Assembly (NCBI GenBank): GCA_040382935.1
Contig: JBEIEP010000006.1
Coordinates: 36,535 to 100,534, forward strand
From: JALQUL01 sp040382935
GTDB lineage: Bacteria; Pseudomonadota; Gammaproteobacteria; Burkholderiales; Burkholderiaceae_C
DNA length: 64,000 bases
Direction of reading: 5' to 3'
Notes under the pieces: generated by a model
The model's database searches: none
Told to the model about the DNA's origin: nothing
Seen by the model: only the letters and a program-made list of their open reading frames with translations
Position numbers and translations under genes: made by a program
Shown here: one piece after another, positions 17,200-24,954 of the stretch
Numbering within the stretch: the stretch's first letter is position 1
Layout of the letters: every line of letters begins with the position of its first letter

Positions 17200-18264
17200 T
17201 TACAAGCGCGTCACGTTGTCGCGTTGTCCCAGCGCATCACGCCGCATCAATCGGATGGATTGGTACATGGCTTTAATGGCCGCGCTCAAGCGGTGCACTT
17301 CGTTGTCTGACGAATACTCGTCTTCGACAAACTGGATTTTTCCCATATCATCACTTAACTCAGAATGTGCCGCTTTTTCTGCAAACACTTTTATCTTGCG
17401 CACAGGGCTTACAACCATACGCTGTATATAGAGCAAAATAAACAGAGGAGAAAGTAGGAATGCGCCTAACGCCGTCCACGTAAATACACTGAAGTCTTGC
17501 ACCAACGACGAGGGGTTGTAAGACAAAGGAACGATAACGCTAATGATGCCGGCCAACTCGCCCTCTTTGTAACCGAACCCATTGGTCGTGCCGTACATGG
17601 CACGGACTGCCGCTGGCGCTGCCTCAGGCGTACTATGGCATTTCAAACAGCCAGGTGCCGCGATGAGTGTACGGGCGAACAACAAATTGCCGTCTTTGAC
17701 TTCGGAATACTCGGTCCCTTTGGTCTCTCTTAAGCGTTCTATCGCAGTGCTTTCAAAACGGGTCGGGGCATTGGCCGGGTTCATGAACTTATCAGAAGTC
17801 ATGCGGTAAGTGGTTTTTGAACCGGAGGCAAGGGTTACATCGGCCAGTTCACGTTGAATCAATGCAGGATTTTTGCGATGGAAAACCGCGCCAGCAGTAG
17901 GCGTCTGACCAACCGCAGAATAGGCAGCACTGGCCGCAACAACGGGGCCCCCTAGGGCCGTGGCGGGCACATAAGCGGCCGATGCAGCCGCTGCGGGTGC
18001 TCCGTATGGTGCCTCTCGCTCCAGAAAATTACCAATCTTTATGGCGTCTTTGGCGGGGTCGCTGCGCACCCATACCCCGTTGTATTGACTGGCCCAAGTG
18101 CCCACGTTGTCCACCAAATCCGCAACGGTACGGGCTTGGTTACGTGTTTCGGCCAAGTAAATAGTAGAACCAATTTGATAGGCACAAATGGCACTAATCA
18201 CCGCTGAAATCAACAGCAGCATGAAAAACTGCACCCCGATGGGCATGCGCTTTAAGATGTTCAT
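17200..18264 (-). CDS. Membrane sensor protein with Tll0287-like (DUF3365) domain, CxxCH haem motif and HAMP-like end
   Basis: The product is 354 aa. TM1 spans residues 11-31, a periplasmic domain 32-259, TM2 260-281, and a cytoplasmic HAMP-like coiled region (VSPVRKIKVFAEKAA...DNEVHRLSAAIKAMYQSIRLM) ends the protein; no kinase, cyclase or methyl-accepting domain follows. The periplasmic part matches the Tll0287-like pattern (IGNFLEREAPYG, TYRMTSDKFMNPANAPTRFE) and holds CLKCH at 206-210, a covalent c-type haem site. A low-complexity Ala-rich insert fills about residues 88-127. It lies 18 bases after the receiver-like gene, so the pair is one operon. A redox or gas sensor is inferred. Confidence 0.82.
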   Translation of the reverse strand: MNILKRMPIGVQFFMLLLISAVISAICAYQIGSTIYLAETRNQARTVADLVDNVGTWASQYNGVWVRSDPAKDAIKIGNFLEREAPYGAPAAAASAAYVPATALGGPVVAASAAYSAVGQTPTAGAVFHRKNPALIQRELADVTLASGSKTTYRMTSDKFMNPANAPTRFESTAIERLRETKGTEYSEVKDGNLLFARTLIAAPGCLKCHSTPEAAPAAVRAMYGTTNGFGYKEGELAGIISVIVPLSYNPSSLVQDFSVFTWTALGAFLLSPLFILLYIQRMVVSPVRKIKVFAEKAAHSELSDDMGKIQFVEDEYSSDNEVHRLSAAIKAMYQSIRLMRRDALGQRDNVTRL

Positions 18265-18282
18265 CGATGTCTCCTGCTAAGA

Positions 18283-18987
18283 CTATACGCCTAGTTCGGT
18301 AAGGAAACGATCGCGGGCCTTGGGAGCATCAATATAATTGGCTAAAGCATGTACCAAGGCATGAAACGGCACGCCCATGGGGTGACGTTTGCCAATGGTG
18401 GCTAGGGTTTTAAATACCAAATCATCAGCGACGGGCCCAATGTGGCGGCGCAATTGGGATTTTATCCGGTCCAAGGCCTCCAAAGGAATAAGGGGCCGTT
18501 GTTCACTGATGGGCGCAAAGGACTGATCAAGTACACGAAAGGGTGAAGCGGGGATTTGCGTCTCTTGCTTGAGCGCCTCACTTAAACTTGCAGCACTACG
18601 GGTGATCAGCCCTTTGGCCCCTTGATGCATGGCATGGGTTTCATCTTCAAGGGACATCTGATCTGTCATTAGAAACAACGGCGTCTTGGTTTCCTTGGAC
18701 TTGAGCGCATAGGCGAAGCGAAAACCATTCTCATCCGGCCCCAAGGGCCCCAAATCACAAAAAATTGCCTTGAAGGATTTCTTTTGCAGTTCGTAAAGTG
18801 CGTCTCTACAGGTTCTGACCAGTACGGCCTGGGACATGACGGTTGTGAAAAGGTGGGGAAAGTTGGTCACTATCAAAACCACCAAGGCTTTGGTATTAGC
18901 CCCCTTCGACGAGGCACTAGAAGGGGATTCCAATACCACCTTATGCAGCTCCTCAGGCGGGTAATCTTCTTTGCGTAACAGGTTCAC
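18283..18987 (-). CDS. Degenerate receiver-domain protein, partner of the haem sensor
   Basis: The product is 234 aa from a GTG at 18987, supported by AAAGGAG a few bases upstream. Residues about 33-145 have the receiver fold pattern: the beta-1 strand ALVVLIVTNFPH lacks the usual acidic pair, Asp78 in AIFCDLGPLG is in the phosphoacceptor position, Thr108 is in LFLMTDQ, and Arg130 (GAKGLITRS) replaces the usual Lys. Residues about 170-232 form a separate helical domain (LDRIKSQLRRHIGPVADDLV...VPFHALVHALANYI) resembling a C-terminal module seen in some bacterial Ser/Thr-kinase proteins; that resemblance is recalled, not tested. There is no DNA-binding domain. Co-operonic with the membrane sensor. 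Confidence 0.72.
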   Translation of the reverse strand: MNLLRKEDYPPEELHKVVLESPSSASSKGANTKALVVLIVTNFPHLFTTVMSQAVLVRTCRDALYELQKKSFKAIFCDLGPLGPDENGFRFAYALKSKETKTPLFLMTDQMSLEDETHAMHQGAKGLITRSAASLSEALKQETQIPASPFRVLDQSFAPISEQRPLIPLEALDRIKSQLRRHIGPVADDLVFKTLATIGKRHPMGVPFHALVHALANYIDAPKARDRFLTELGV

Positions 18988-19010
18988 GTCTTTCTCCTTT
19001 GGTGCCTTGA

Positions 19011-19115
19011 TCAGCTCTTGTTGAGATGGGACTCAACCACACGCCATTCACCTTGCCGATTGGACAAACCCGACACTTTGCACGGTAACTTTGTGTTGGT
19101 CGGCTCTAAATCCAT
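19011..19115 (-). CDS. Possible 34-aa small ORF upstream of the receiver-like gene
   Basis: In the gap between queG and the receiver gene, an ATG at 19115 opens 34 codons (MDLEPTNTKLPCKVSGLSNR ... ESHLNKS) ending at the TGA 19013-19011. It reads in the direction of the haem-sensor operon and stops 23 bases before that operon's GTG start. The ribosome site is poor and I recognise no family. It could be a leader peptide, a small protein or chance. The gap is otherwise the promoter region of the operon. Confidence 0.25.
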   Translation of the reverse strand: MDLEPTNTKLPCKVSGLSNRQGEWRVVESHLNKS

Positions 19116-19154
19116 TGCCAATATAACCGACGACTGAATAATTTGTATGACAGC

Positions 19155-20306
19155 TCAGTCTAATTCGGCGACAGGTGGTCGATTTTGCCGGACGAATCGA
19201 GATTCACCGGGAATACCCTCTCTGGCGAGGGCCCAGTCCATATGTTCTGCAACCAAGGCGCTGGCACCTTTGCGCTGGTGCACCAACACCGCTCTAAGAT
19301 CAGACCGCTCTTGGACATTTAACTGAATGTCCGCCAGTGCATTGCCGCAGGCCACTGCGAGATTGCGCTGCCAAAGCTCAAAACCAATGCGACGAATCGC
19401 GGTGCCCTCTGTGTAAGCCTCAAACTGCTCTTGGCTCCACCCCATCATCTCTGACAGTGGTCGTCCACCCAAGCCTTTGCGCGGCTGAAAGTCATCCAAC
19501 AGAGATTTTTGTGCGTACTTGTTCCAAGGGCAAATCAACTGGCAGTCGTCACAGCCGTAAATCCGATTGCCTATCGCCGGGCGCATCTCCAGCGGTATCT
19601 CGCCTTTGTTTTCAATCGTAAGGTAGGAGATGCAGCGCCTAGCGTCCAGGCGGTAAGGCGCAACAATGGCCTTGGTGGGGCATACGTCAATACAGCGGGT
19701 GCAACTGCCACAGTGAGCGCTCAAAACTTCGGTCGGCGGCAGGGCCAAGTCAACAAAGATCTCGCCCAGAAAAAACATGGACCCCTGCTCTCTGGACAAT
19801 AGCAAGGTATGTTTGCCCCGCCAACCCAAGCCACTTAATGCGGCCAGTTCCACTTCTAAAACCGGTGCCGAATCAACAAACACCCTGGCATTGCTGTCGC
19901 CCCAAGCCTTAGCAATGGTCGCAGCCAACTGCTTCAGGCGGCCGCGCATGACTTTGTGGTAATCACGCCCTCTGGCGTAAAGCGAAACATACCCGTCCTT
20001 GGTGTTGTCGATTGCCGACCAGGCAGTGTCCACCCAATCACCGCCGTCGGTGGCGGGCAGGTAGGGCAGCATGACGGTGATGACCGATTGGGTACCCGGC
20101 CTGAGTTCCATTGGGTCGGCCCGCAGGGCTTGATTAACGGCCATGTAGTGCATATCGCCATGGTGGTTTGCTGTCGTCCATGCCGCCAAACCCTCCTTCG
20201 CGCCTGGAATTTTGGGGCTGGCAATACCCAAATTTACAAATCCCAAGTCAAAGGCCCACTGTCGCAACTGGGAAACACGGTCAGACTGGTTCAAAATCGA
20301 GGGCAT
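19155..20306 (-). CDS. queG: Epoxyqueuosine reductase
   Basis: The product is 383 aa from ATG 20306 (MPSILNQSDRVSQLRQWAFD). It performs the last step of queuosine synthesis, reducing epoxyqueuosine in tRNA with a cobalamin cofactor. Two 4Fe-4S clusters are shown by CGSCTRCIDVCPTKAI and CDDCQLICPWN. YARGRDYHKVMRGRL and VFVDSAPVLE are family blocks; the Asp in the latter is the expected catalytic acid. A longer frame to 20387 would run into tsaE and is not supported. Its start codon overlaps that of divergent tsaE (CATG at 20304-20307). Confidence 0.94.
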   Translation of the reverse strand: MPSILNQSDRVSQLRQWAFDLGFVNLGIASPKIPGAKEGLAAWTTANHHGDMHYMAVNQALRADPMELRPGTQSVITVMLPYLPATDGGDWVDTAWSAIDNTKDGYVSLYARGRDYHKVMRGRLKQLAATIAKAWGDSNARVFVDSAPVLEVELAALSGLGWRGKHTLLLSREQGSMFFLGEIFVDLALPPTEVLSAHCGSCTRCIDVCPTKAIVAPYRLDARRCISYLTIENKGEIPLEMRPAIGNRIYGCDDCQLICPWNKYAQKSLLDDFQPRKGLGGRPLSEMMGWSQEQFEAYTEGTAIRRIGFELWQRNLAVACGNALADIQLNVQERSDLRAVLVHQRKGASALVAEHMDWALAREGIPGESRFVRQNRPPVAELD

Positions 20307-20838
20307 GGACAAAAGGTCAGAACTTAGATGGGATTGGTTAAGCCTAGACGCACCGGACTTGGCGCAGCAATGCCATTTGGGTGCCACACAGGCACAACTT
20401 GAACGGTTCGCCGATCATCTGGCGCATGGTAGCGCAATTGGCGACGCACTGATCTACCTGGTGGGTGATTTGGGCGCTGGCAAGACCACCTTGGTGCGTC
20501 AGATGATGCGTACTCTGGGCTATGCGGGTCGGGTTAAAAGCCCAAGCTACGCGTTGATGGAAACTTACCTGCTGGCTAACAAAGCCGGCACGGATAGCCA
20601 CGGACTTTCGGTCTACCACTTTGATTTTTACCGCTTGGATAAGGCACAAGAGTGGGAGGACGCCGGATTTAGGGACATTTTTGGCGGTCCTGGACTTAAA
20701 ATGGTGGAGTGGCCTGAAAAAGTGGCCGACAGCTTGCCGGTGCCCGATTGCGTTATCCACCTCACGGTGGACACCGAATGGACGCGTGATCTGACGGCCA
20801 AGGCATTTAGCCCGCTCGGCGCAGCGTTGTTGGTATGA
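20305..20838 (+). CDS. tsaE: tRNA threonylcarbamoyladenosine biosynthesis ATPase
   Basis: The product is 177 aa from ATG 20305. TsaE is the P-loop ATPase that works with TsaB and TsaD to make t6A37 in ANN-decoding tRNAs. The Walker A is VGDLGAGKTTLVRQMM, followed by VKSPSYALMETY, YHFDFYRLD and the WPEK motif MVEWPEKVAD. The N-terminus (DKRSELRWDWLSLDAP) is longer than in many homologues, so a later start, for example the TTG near 20359, cannot be ruled out. It overlaps amiC by 4 bases (ATGA). Confidence 0.93.
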   Translation: MDKRSELRWDWLSLDAPDLAQQCHLGATQAQLERFADHLAHGSAIGDALIYLVGDLGAGKTTLVRQMMRTLGYAGRVKSPSYALMETYLLANKAGTDSHGLSVYHFDFYRLDKAQEWEDAGFRDIFGGPGLKMVEWPEKVADSLPVPDCVIHLTVDTEWTRDLTAKAFSPLGAALLV

Positions 20839-22139
20839 CACAGTACGCCCAAGATTCTGGCCTGCGCCGACGTCATGTCATAGGTGCGGGAGCGGGTGTG
20901 ATTCTGGCTACCCTCAGTCACCAGGTCATGGCGGCCACCATTACGGCAGTACGAATGTGGCCTTCTACGCAGTACACCCGCCTAACCATTGAGAGCGATG
21001 TCGCCGTTCAGCACCGCTACCAATACCACGACACGCCACTGCAACTGGTGATTGAGTTGGATGACATGGTGGTGAGTGGCCCGCTGTCCAGTTTGCCCGG
21101 CAAGGTGCAATTGGTAGACCCCAACGTATCGCAGATCAAGCTGACCCCAACACCGTTTGGAACCGTTCTGCTTACCGTTGACCTAAAAAAACCCGTCACA
21201 CCGCAGATATTTGCGCTGAGTCCGGCTGGCCCCTACGCGCACCGCTTGGTGGTCGACCTGTATGGCGTTGTGGCCGCAGACCCTATCGCAGAACTCATCA
21301 ACCAGATCGCAAAAAAGCCACAAGCCCTATCGCCCTCGGCGCCAACCCCCAACCCACCCATTGCCAGCCAACCCCAAGTAGGCAATACAAGTGCCAACAG
21401 AGCGCCTGCAACTGGCCGTAAGTCGCTCATGATTGCAATAGACCCCGGCCATGGGGGTGAAGACCCGGGCGCGATTGGTCCGGCGGGAACCTATGAAAAA
21501 GACGTGGTGCTGGCGATTGCCCAAAAGCTGCTTGAACGTATCAAGCGCTACGAATCACCCCAGTTGCAATTCAAAGCCTACCTTACGCGCGACGGCGATT
21601 ATTTCGTGCCGCTGGGCCTGCGTGTGCAAAAGGCGCAAGCCATCAACGCGGATCTGATGATTAGCATTCACGCCGACGCGTTTACCGTGCCCACCGCCAG
21701 GGGGGCCAGCGTGTTTGCTTTGAGCCAACGGGGTGCCAGCAGCGCCGCCGCTCGCTGGATGGCCCAAAAAGAGAACAGCGCCGACATCGTGGGGGGCCTC
21801 AACGTCAAAACCAAAGACCCCACCATGCAGCAAATTTTTTTGGACATGAGCACCAGCGCGCAAATACGCGACAGTCTAAAAGTTGGCGGCCTCATTTTGA
21901 ACCACCTCGGCAAAACCGCCACGCTTCACAAGCGGGTCGTTGAGCAGGCCGGTTTTGCAGTGCTCAAAGCGCCCAGCATCCCCAGCGTATTGGTTGAAAC
22001 CGCCTTTATTTCCAACCCCGATGAAGAGGTTCTGCTGGCCAGTGTGGGTTATCAAAATGCGGTCGCGGATGCATTGATGAACGGCATCGTTTCGTACTTC
22101 GAGCTTCAAGCCCCCAAGGGACGATTTCGCTTGGGTTAG
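20835..22139 (+). CDS. amiC: N-acetylmuramoyl-L-alanine amidase (AmiC type), Tat-exported
   Basis: The product is 434 aa. It cleaves the amide between MurNAc and the stem peptide during septal splitting. A twin-arginine signal (LRRRHVIGAGAGVILATL) is at residues 10-27, an AMIN domain at about 35-150, a Pro-rich linker at about 160-190 (SPSAPTPNPPIASQP), and the Amidase_3 catalytic domain from MIAIDPGHGGEDPGAIGP onward. Zinc ligands are in DPGHGGEDPG, SIHADAF and the Glu in VLVETAFISN. It is coupled to tsaE by ATGA and its stop overlaps the dedA stop tail-to-tail. Confidence 0.94.
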   Translation: MTQYAQDSGLRRRHVIGAGAGVILATLSHQVMAATITAVRMWPSTQYTRLTIESDVAVQHRYQYHDTPLQLVIELDDMVVSGPLSSLPGKVQLVDPNVSQIKLTPTPFGTVLLTVDLKKPVTPQIFALSPAGPYAHRLVVDLYGVVAADPIAELINQIAKKPQALSPSAPTPNPPIASQPQVGNTSANRAPATGRKSLMIAIDPGHGGEDPGAIGPAGTYEKDVVLAIAQKLLERIKRYESPQLQFKAYLTRDGDYFVPLGLRVQKAQAINADLMISIHADAFTVPTARGASVFALSQRGASSAAARWMAQKENSADIVGGLNVKTKDPTMQQIFLDMSTSAQIRDSLKVGGLILNHLGKTATLHKRVVEQAGFAVLKAPSIPSVLVETAFISNPDEEVLLASVGYQNAVADALMNGIVSYFELQAPKGRFRLG

Positions 22140-22783
22140 GCTGGCTTCTTGGAAAAGCGTGCCTTTAGCGCTCCACCAATAAACACCAGGCCGGGGATCA
22201 AAATCATGGCCCAAATGATTTTGTCCAAATGGGCTTGAACAAAGGGTAGGTTGCCAAAAAAATACCCGGCTGTGACCAGCGAGAGCACCCACAGCATGCC
22301 GCCGGTCAAATCAAAAAAAGTGAATTTGCGCCGCGTCATCTGGGCAACCCCTGCAACAAACGGTGCAAAGGTGCGCAAAAACGGAACAAACCGTGCCGCT
22401 ATCAAGGTATAGCCCCCGTATTTTTCGTAAAACGCATGGGCTTGGTCGAAGGCCTTTCGGTTAAAAAAGCGCGAGTTTTCCCATTGAAATACCTTGGGTC
22501 CAAAATAACGTCCTACGGCGTAATTGCATTGGTTGCCCATAATGGCTGCGGCAATCAGCAAGGACGTGGCCAAGCCGTAATCCATGAGCCCAACACCGCA
22601 CATGGCCCCAACGACGAACAACAAAGAGTCGCCTGGCAAAAATGGCATCACCACCACACCAGTTTCCACAAAAACAATAAGAAATAGCAAGGCATAGACC
22701 CAAACGCCATAGTTTCTTACGAAAGACTCCAAATAGGTGTCAACATTCAGCACGAAGTCGATCAAAAGAGCAATGATGTCCAT
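22136..22783 (-). CDS. DedA-family membrane protein
   Basis: The product is 215 aa with the DedA signatures ETGVVVMPFLPGDSLLFVVGAM (residues about 40-62) and the ARFVPFLRTFAPFVAGVAQM block (FxRxxP-type, residues about 129-149), plus YAVGRYFG between them. DedA/VTT-domain proteins are inner-membrane proteins, several of which act as undecaprenyl-phosphate or phospholipid translocases; they are needed for proton homeostasis and envelope integrity. The exact role is not fixed. Its last 4 bases overlap the end of amiC on the opposite strand. Confidence 0.9.
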   Translation of the reverse strand: MDIIALLIDFVLNVDTYLESFVRNYGVWVYALLFLIVFVETGVVVMPFLPGDSLLFVVGAMCGVGLMDYGLATSLLIAAAIMGNQCNYAVGRYFGPKVFQWENSRFFNRKAFDQAHAFYEKYGGYTLIAARFVPFLRTFAPFVAGVAQMTRRKFTFFDLTGGMLWVLSLVTAGYFFGNLPFVQAHLDKIIWAMILIPGLVFIGGALKARFSKKPA

Positions 22784-22894
22784 TTGTTTATGTGTTCAGT
22801 AGCCTGCAACGCGGGGTGGGCAAGCGCAGGCAATTATCCCAGCTATGGGGCAATCTTGGCATCGGCGGGCACGATGACAGTCTAAAATGCCCCG

Positions 22895-24853
22895 GTGAAT
22901 TCACCACAAGTTACAACTTCCTTCGGCTTGCCGGCGTTAACAACACGCCCGATTCGTGAGCTACCTGATGAATTGATCAGCCAAATCGCTGCCGGCGAGG
23001 TGGTGGAACGCCCCGCCTCGGTGGTGCGGGAATTGCTAGACAACGCCTTGGATGCAGGCGCCCGAGCGGTAACCGTGCGGTTGGCCGGTGGGGGTGTACG
23101 GCTGGTGACGGTGGAGGACGACGGTACGGGAATCGACGCGGCCCAACTGCCCATTGCGCTCAAACGCCACGCCACCAGCAAAATAGCCAGTTTGCAAGAC
23201 TTGGAGCAGGTGGGATCACTGGGGTTTCGCGGTGAAGCATTGGCAGCGATTGTGTCGGTGTCTGAGTTGGTGATCTATTCGCGCACCCGTGAAGCCTCCT
23301 CTGGGTTTTCTTTAGATGGCCGAACCGGCGAGATCAAACCAGTGGCCCGTGCGGTGGGCACTACGGTCGAAGTGAAAGAGTTGTTTTTCAATACCCCAGC
23401 GCGCAGGCAGTTTCTTAAATCGGAGGCCACCGAACAGGCCCACTGCCTAGAAGCGGTCAGACGCCAGGCCTTGGCCCGGCCTGATGTGCAATGGACGGTA
23501 TGGGCCGACGGTAAATTGCTGGACAACTGGCGGTCGCTTACAGGGCCGCAGGCCTTGCAGCAGCGTTGTGCCGATGTATTGGGCCAAGTGTTTGTTGACC
23601 AATCCATTGAAGTGGCCAACGAGGATTTGCGCTGCTCAGTGAGGGGGTTTGTGGGGCTACCCGCCGTAGCGCGTAGCCGGGCCGATCACCAATACACCTA
23701 TGTGAACGGCCGCTTTGTACGCGACAAGGTGGTGATGAACGCACTGCGGCGGGCCTACGAAGATGTGCTGCACGGGCAAAAGCAACCCAGTTACGTGTTG
23801 TTTATACAAATAGATCCCAGAGCGGTGGATGTCAACGTACACCCCACCAAGGTGGAAGTACGGTTTCGTGACAGCCGCATGGTGCACCAAGCCTTGCAGC
23901 GCTGCGTGGAGCAGGCGCTTTCGCGGCCCCGCGCCACTGATCTGCCTTCGGATGAACCACTTTCGCAAACCCTTGGCGTTGACCCCACCACTGGTGCAAC
24001 AAACGGCGAGGACTTGCCAATTGCTGCAGCAATGCCCAGCCCCAACACCTGGCGGCAAATGGATTTTGGCGCGGGCAACCGGCCCTCGCCTATGCCCTAT
24101 CGTGCATTCGACCGCGAAGGGGTAGCACCTAATGGCCAACGCTTAGGCGTATCCGAACTTGCTACGCTGTGGCGACCGCAAGATGTTGAATCCCCAAGGA
24201 TTGACGATGTATCTGGCGTACCCGGCAGACAAGCCGCAACACCCACAGACGAGGAGCCGATTTGGCCGCTGGGCCGCGCCCTGGCGCAGTTGCATGGGGT
24301 CTATTTACTGGCGCAGAACCAGCAGGGCTTGATCGTGGTGGATATGCATGCCGCGCACGAGCGCATCGTGTACGAGCAGCTTAAATCCCAAATGGCCAGG
24401 GGCAGTGACGCGGCCCTGACCCAGCAGCGCCTGTTAATTCCTGTGTCGTTTCACGCCACCGCGCAAGAAATCGTTATTTGCGCTGAGCAGGGCCCAGCCC
24501 TTGCGCAACTGGGTTTTGAAATAACGGCCCTGTCTGCCCAATCCTTGGCGCTACGCGCGGTACCCGCTGCGCTGGCTGACGGCGACCTGGTGGCCCTGGC
24601 CCGTGAGGTGTTAACGGAGTTGGCCGAGCACGGGGCACAGGCGGTAGTGCAGCGGGCAGAACATGATTTGCTGGCCTCAATGGCTTGCCACGGCGCAGTA
24701 CGCGCCAACCGCCAGTTAACCCTGCCTGAAATGAACGCCCTGCTGCGCCAGATCGAACAAACCGATCGCTCTGACCAATGCAACCACGGACGCCCTACGT
24801 GGCGGCAGGTCACAATGAAAGAGTTGGACCGCCTGTTTTTACGCGGCCAGTAA
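22895..24853 (+). CDS. mutL: DNA mismatch repair protein MutL, endonuclease-type
   Basis: The product is 652 aa from a GTG start at 22895 (no ATG is available before the conserved region). The GHKL ATPase domain shows ISQIAAGEVVERPASVVREL, DAGARAVTV, DDGTGID, HATSKI and GFRGEALA (residues about 28-115). A linker (about 345-450) leads to the dimerisation domain, which contains DMHAAHERIVYE (Asp483), matching the DQHAxxExxxxE metal-binding motif of endonucleolytic MutL, and CNHGRPT near the C-terminus. This is expected outside the Dam/MutH group and means MutL itself nicks DNA. No mutS is in the window. Confidence 0.95.
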   Translation: MNSPQVTTSFGLPALTTRPIRELPDELISQIAAGEVVERPASVVRELLDNALDAGARAVTVRLAGGGVRLVTVEDDGTGIDAAQLPIALKRHATSKIASLQDLEQVGSLGFRGEALAAIVSVSELVIYSRTREASSGFSLDGRTGEIKPVARAVGTTVEVKELFFNTPARRQFLKSEATEQAHCLEAVRRQALARPDVQWTVWADGKLLDNWRSLTGPQALQQRCADVLGQVFVDQSIEVANEDLRCSVRGFVGLPAVARSRADHQYTYVNGRFVRDKVVMNALRRAYEDVLHGQKQPSYVLFIQIDPRAVDVNVHPTKVEVRFRDSRMVHQALQRCVEQALSRPRATDLPSDEPLSQTLGVDPTTGATNGEDLPIAAAMPSPNTWRQMDFGAGNRPSPMPYRAFDREGVAPNGQRLGVSELATLWRPQDVESPRIDDVSGVPGRQAATPTDEEPIWPLGRALAQLHGVYLLAQNQQGLIVVDMHAAHERIVYEQLKSQMARGSDAALTQQRLLIPVSFHATAQEIVICAEQGPALAQLGFEITALSAQSLALRAVPAALADGDLVALAREVLTELAEHGAQAVVQRAEHDLLASMACHGAVRANRQLTLPEMNALLRQIEQTDRSDQCNHGRPTWRQVTMKELDRLFLRGQ

Positions 24854-24954
24854 ACGCCTTATTCATTCCTGGCCATACCTGCTTATCGCTGCCCATTCCA
24901 AAGCACCCCGTTACACCCCTATCTGTGCCAACGCGCTTACACCTTCACTCCCCG

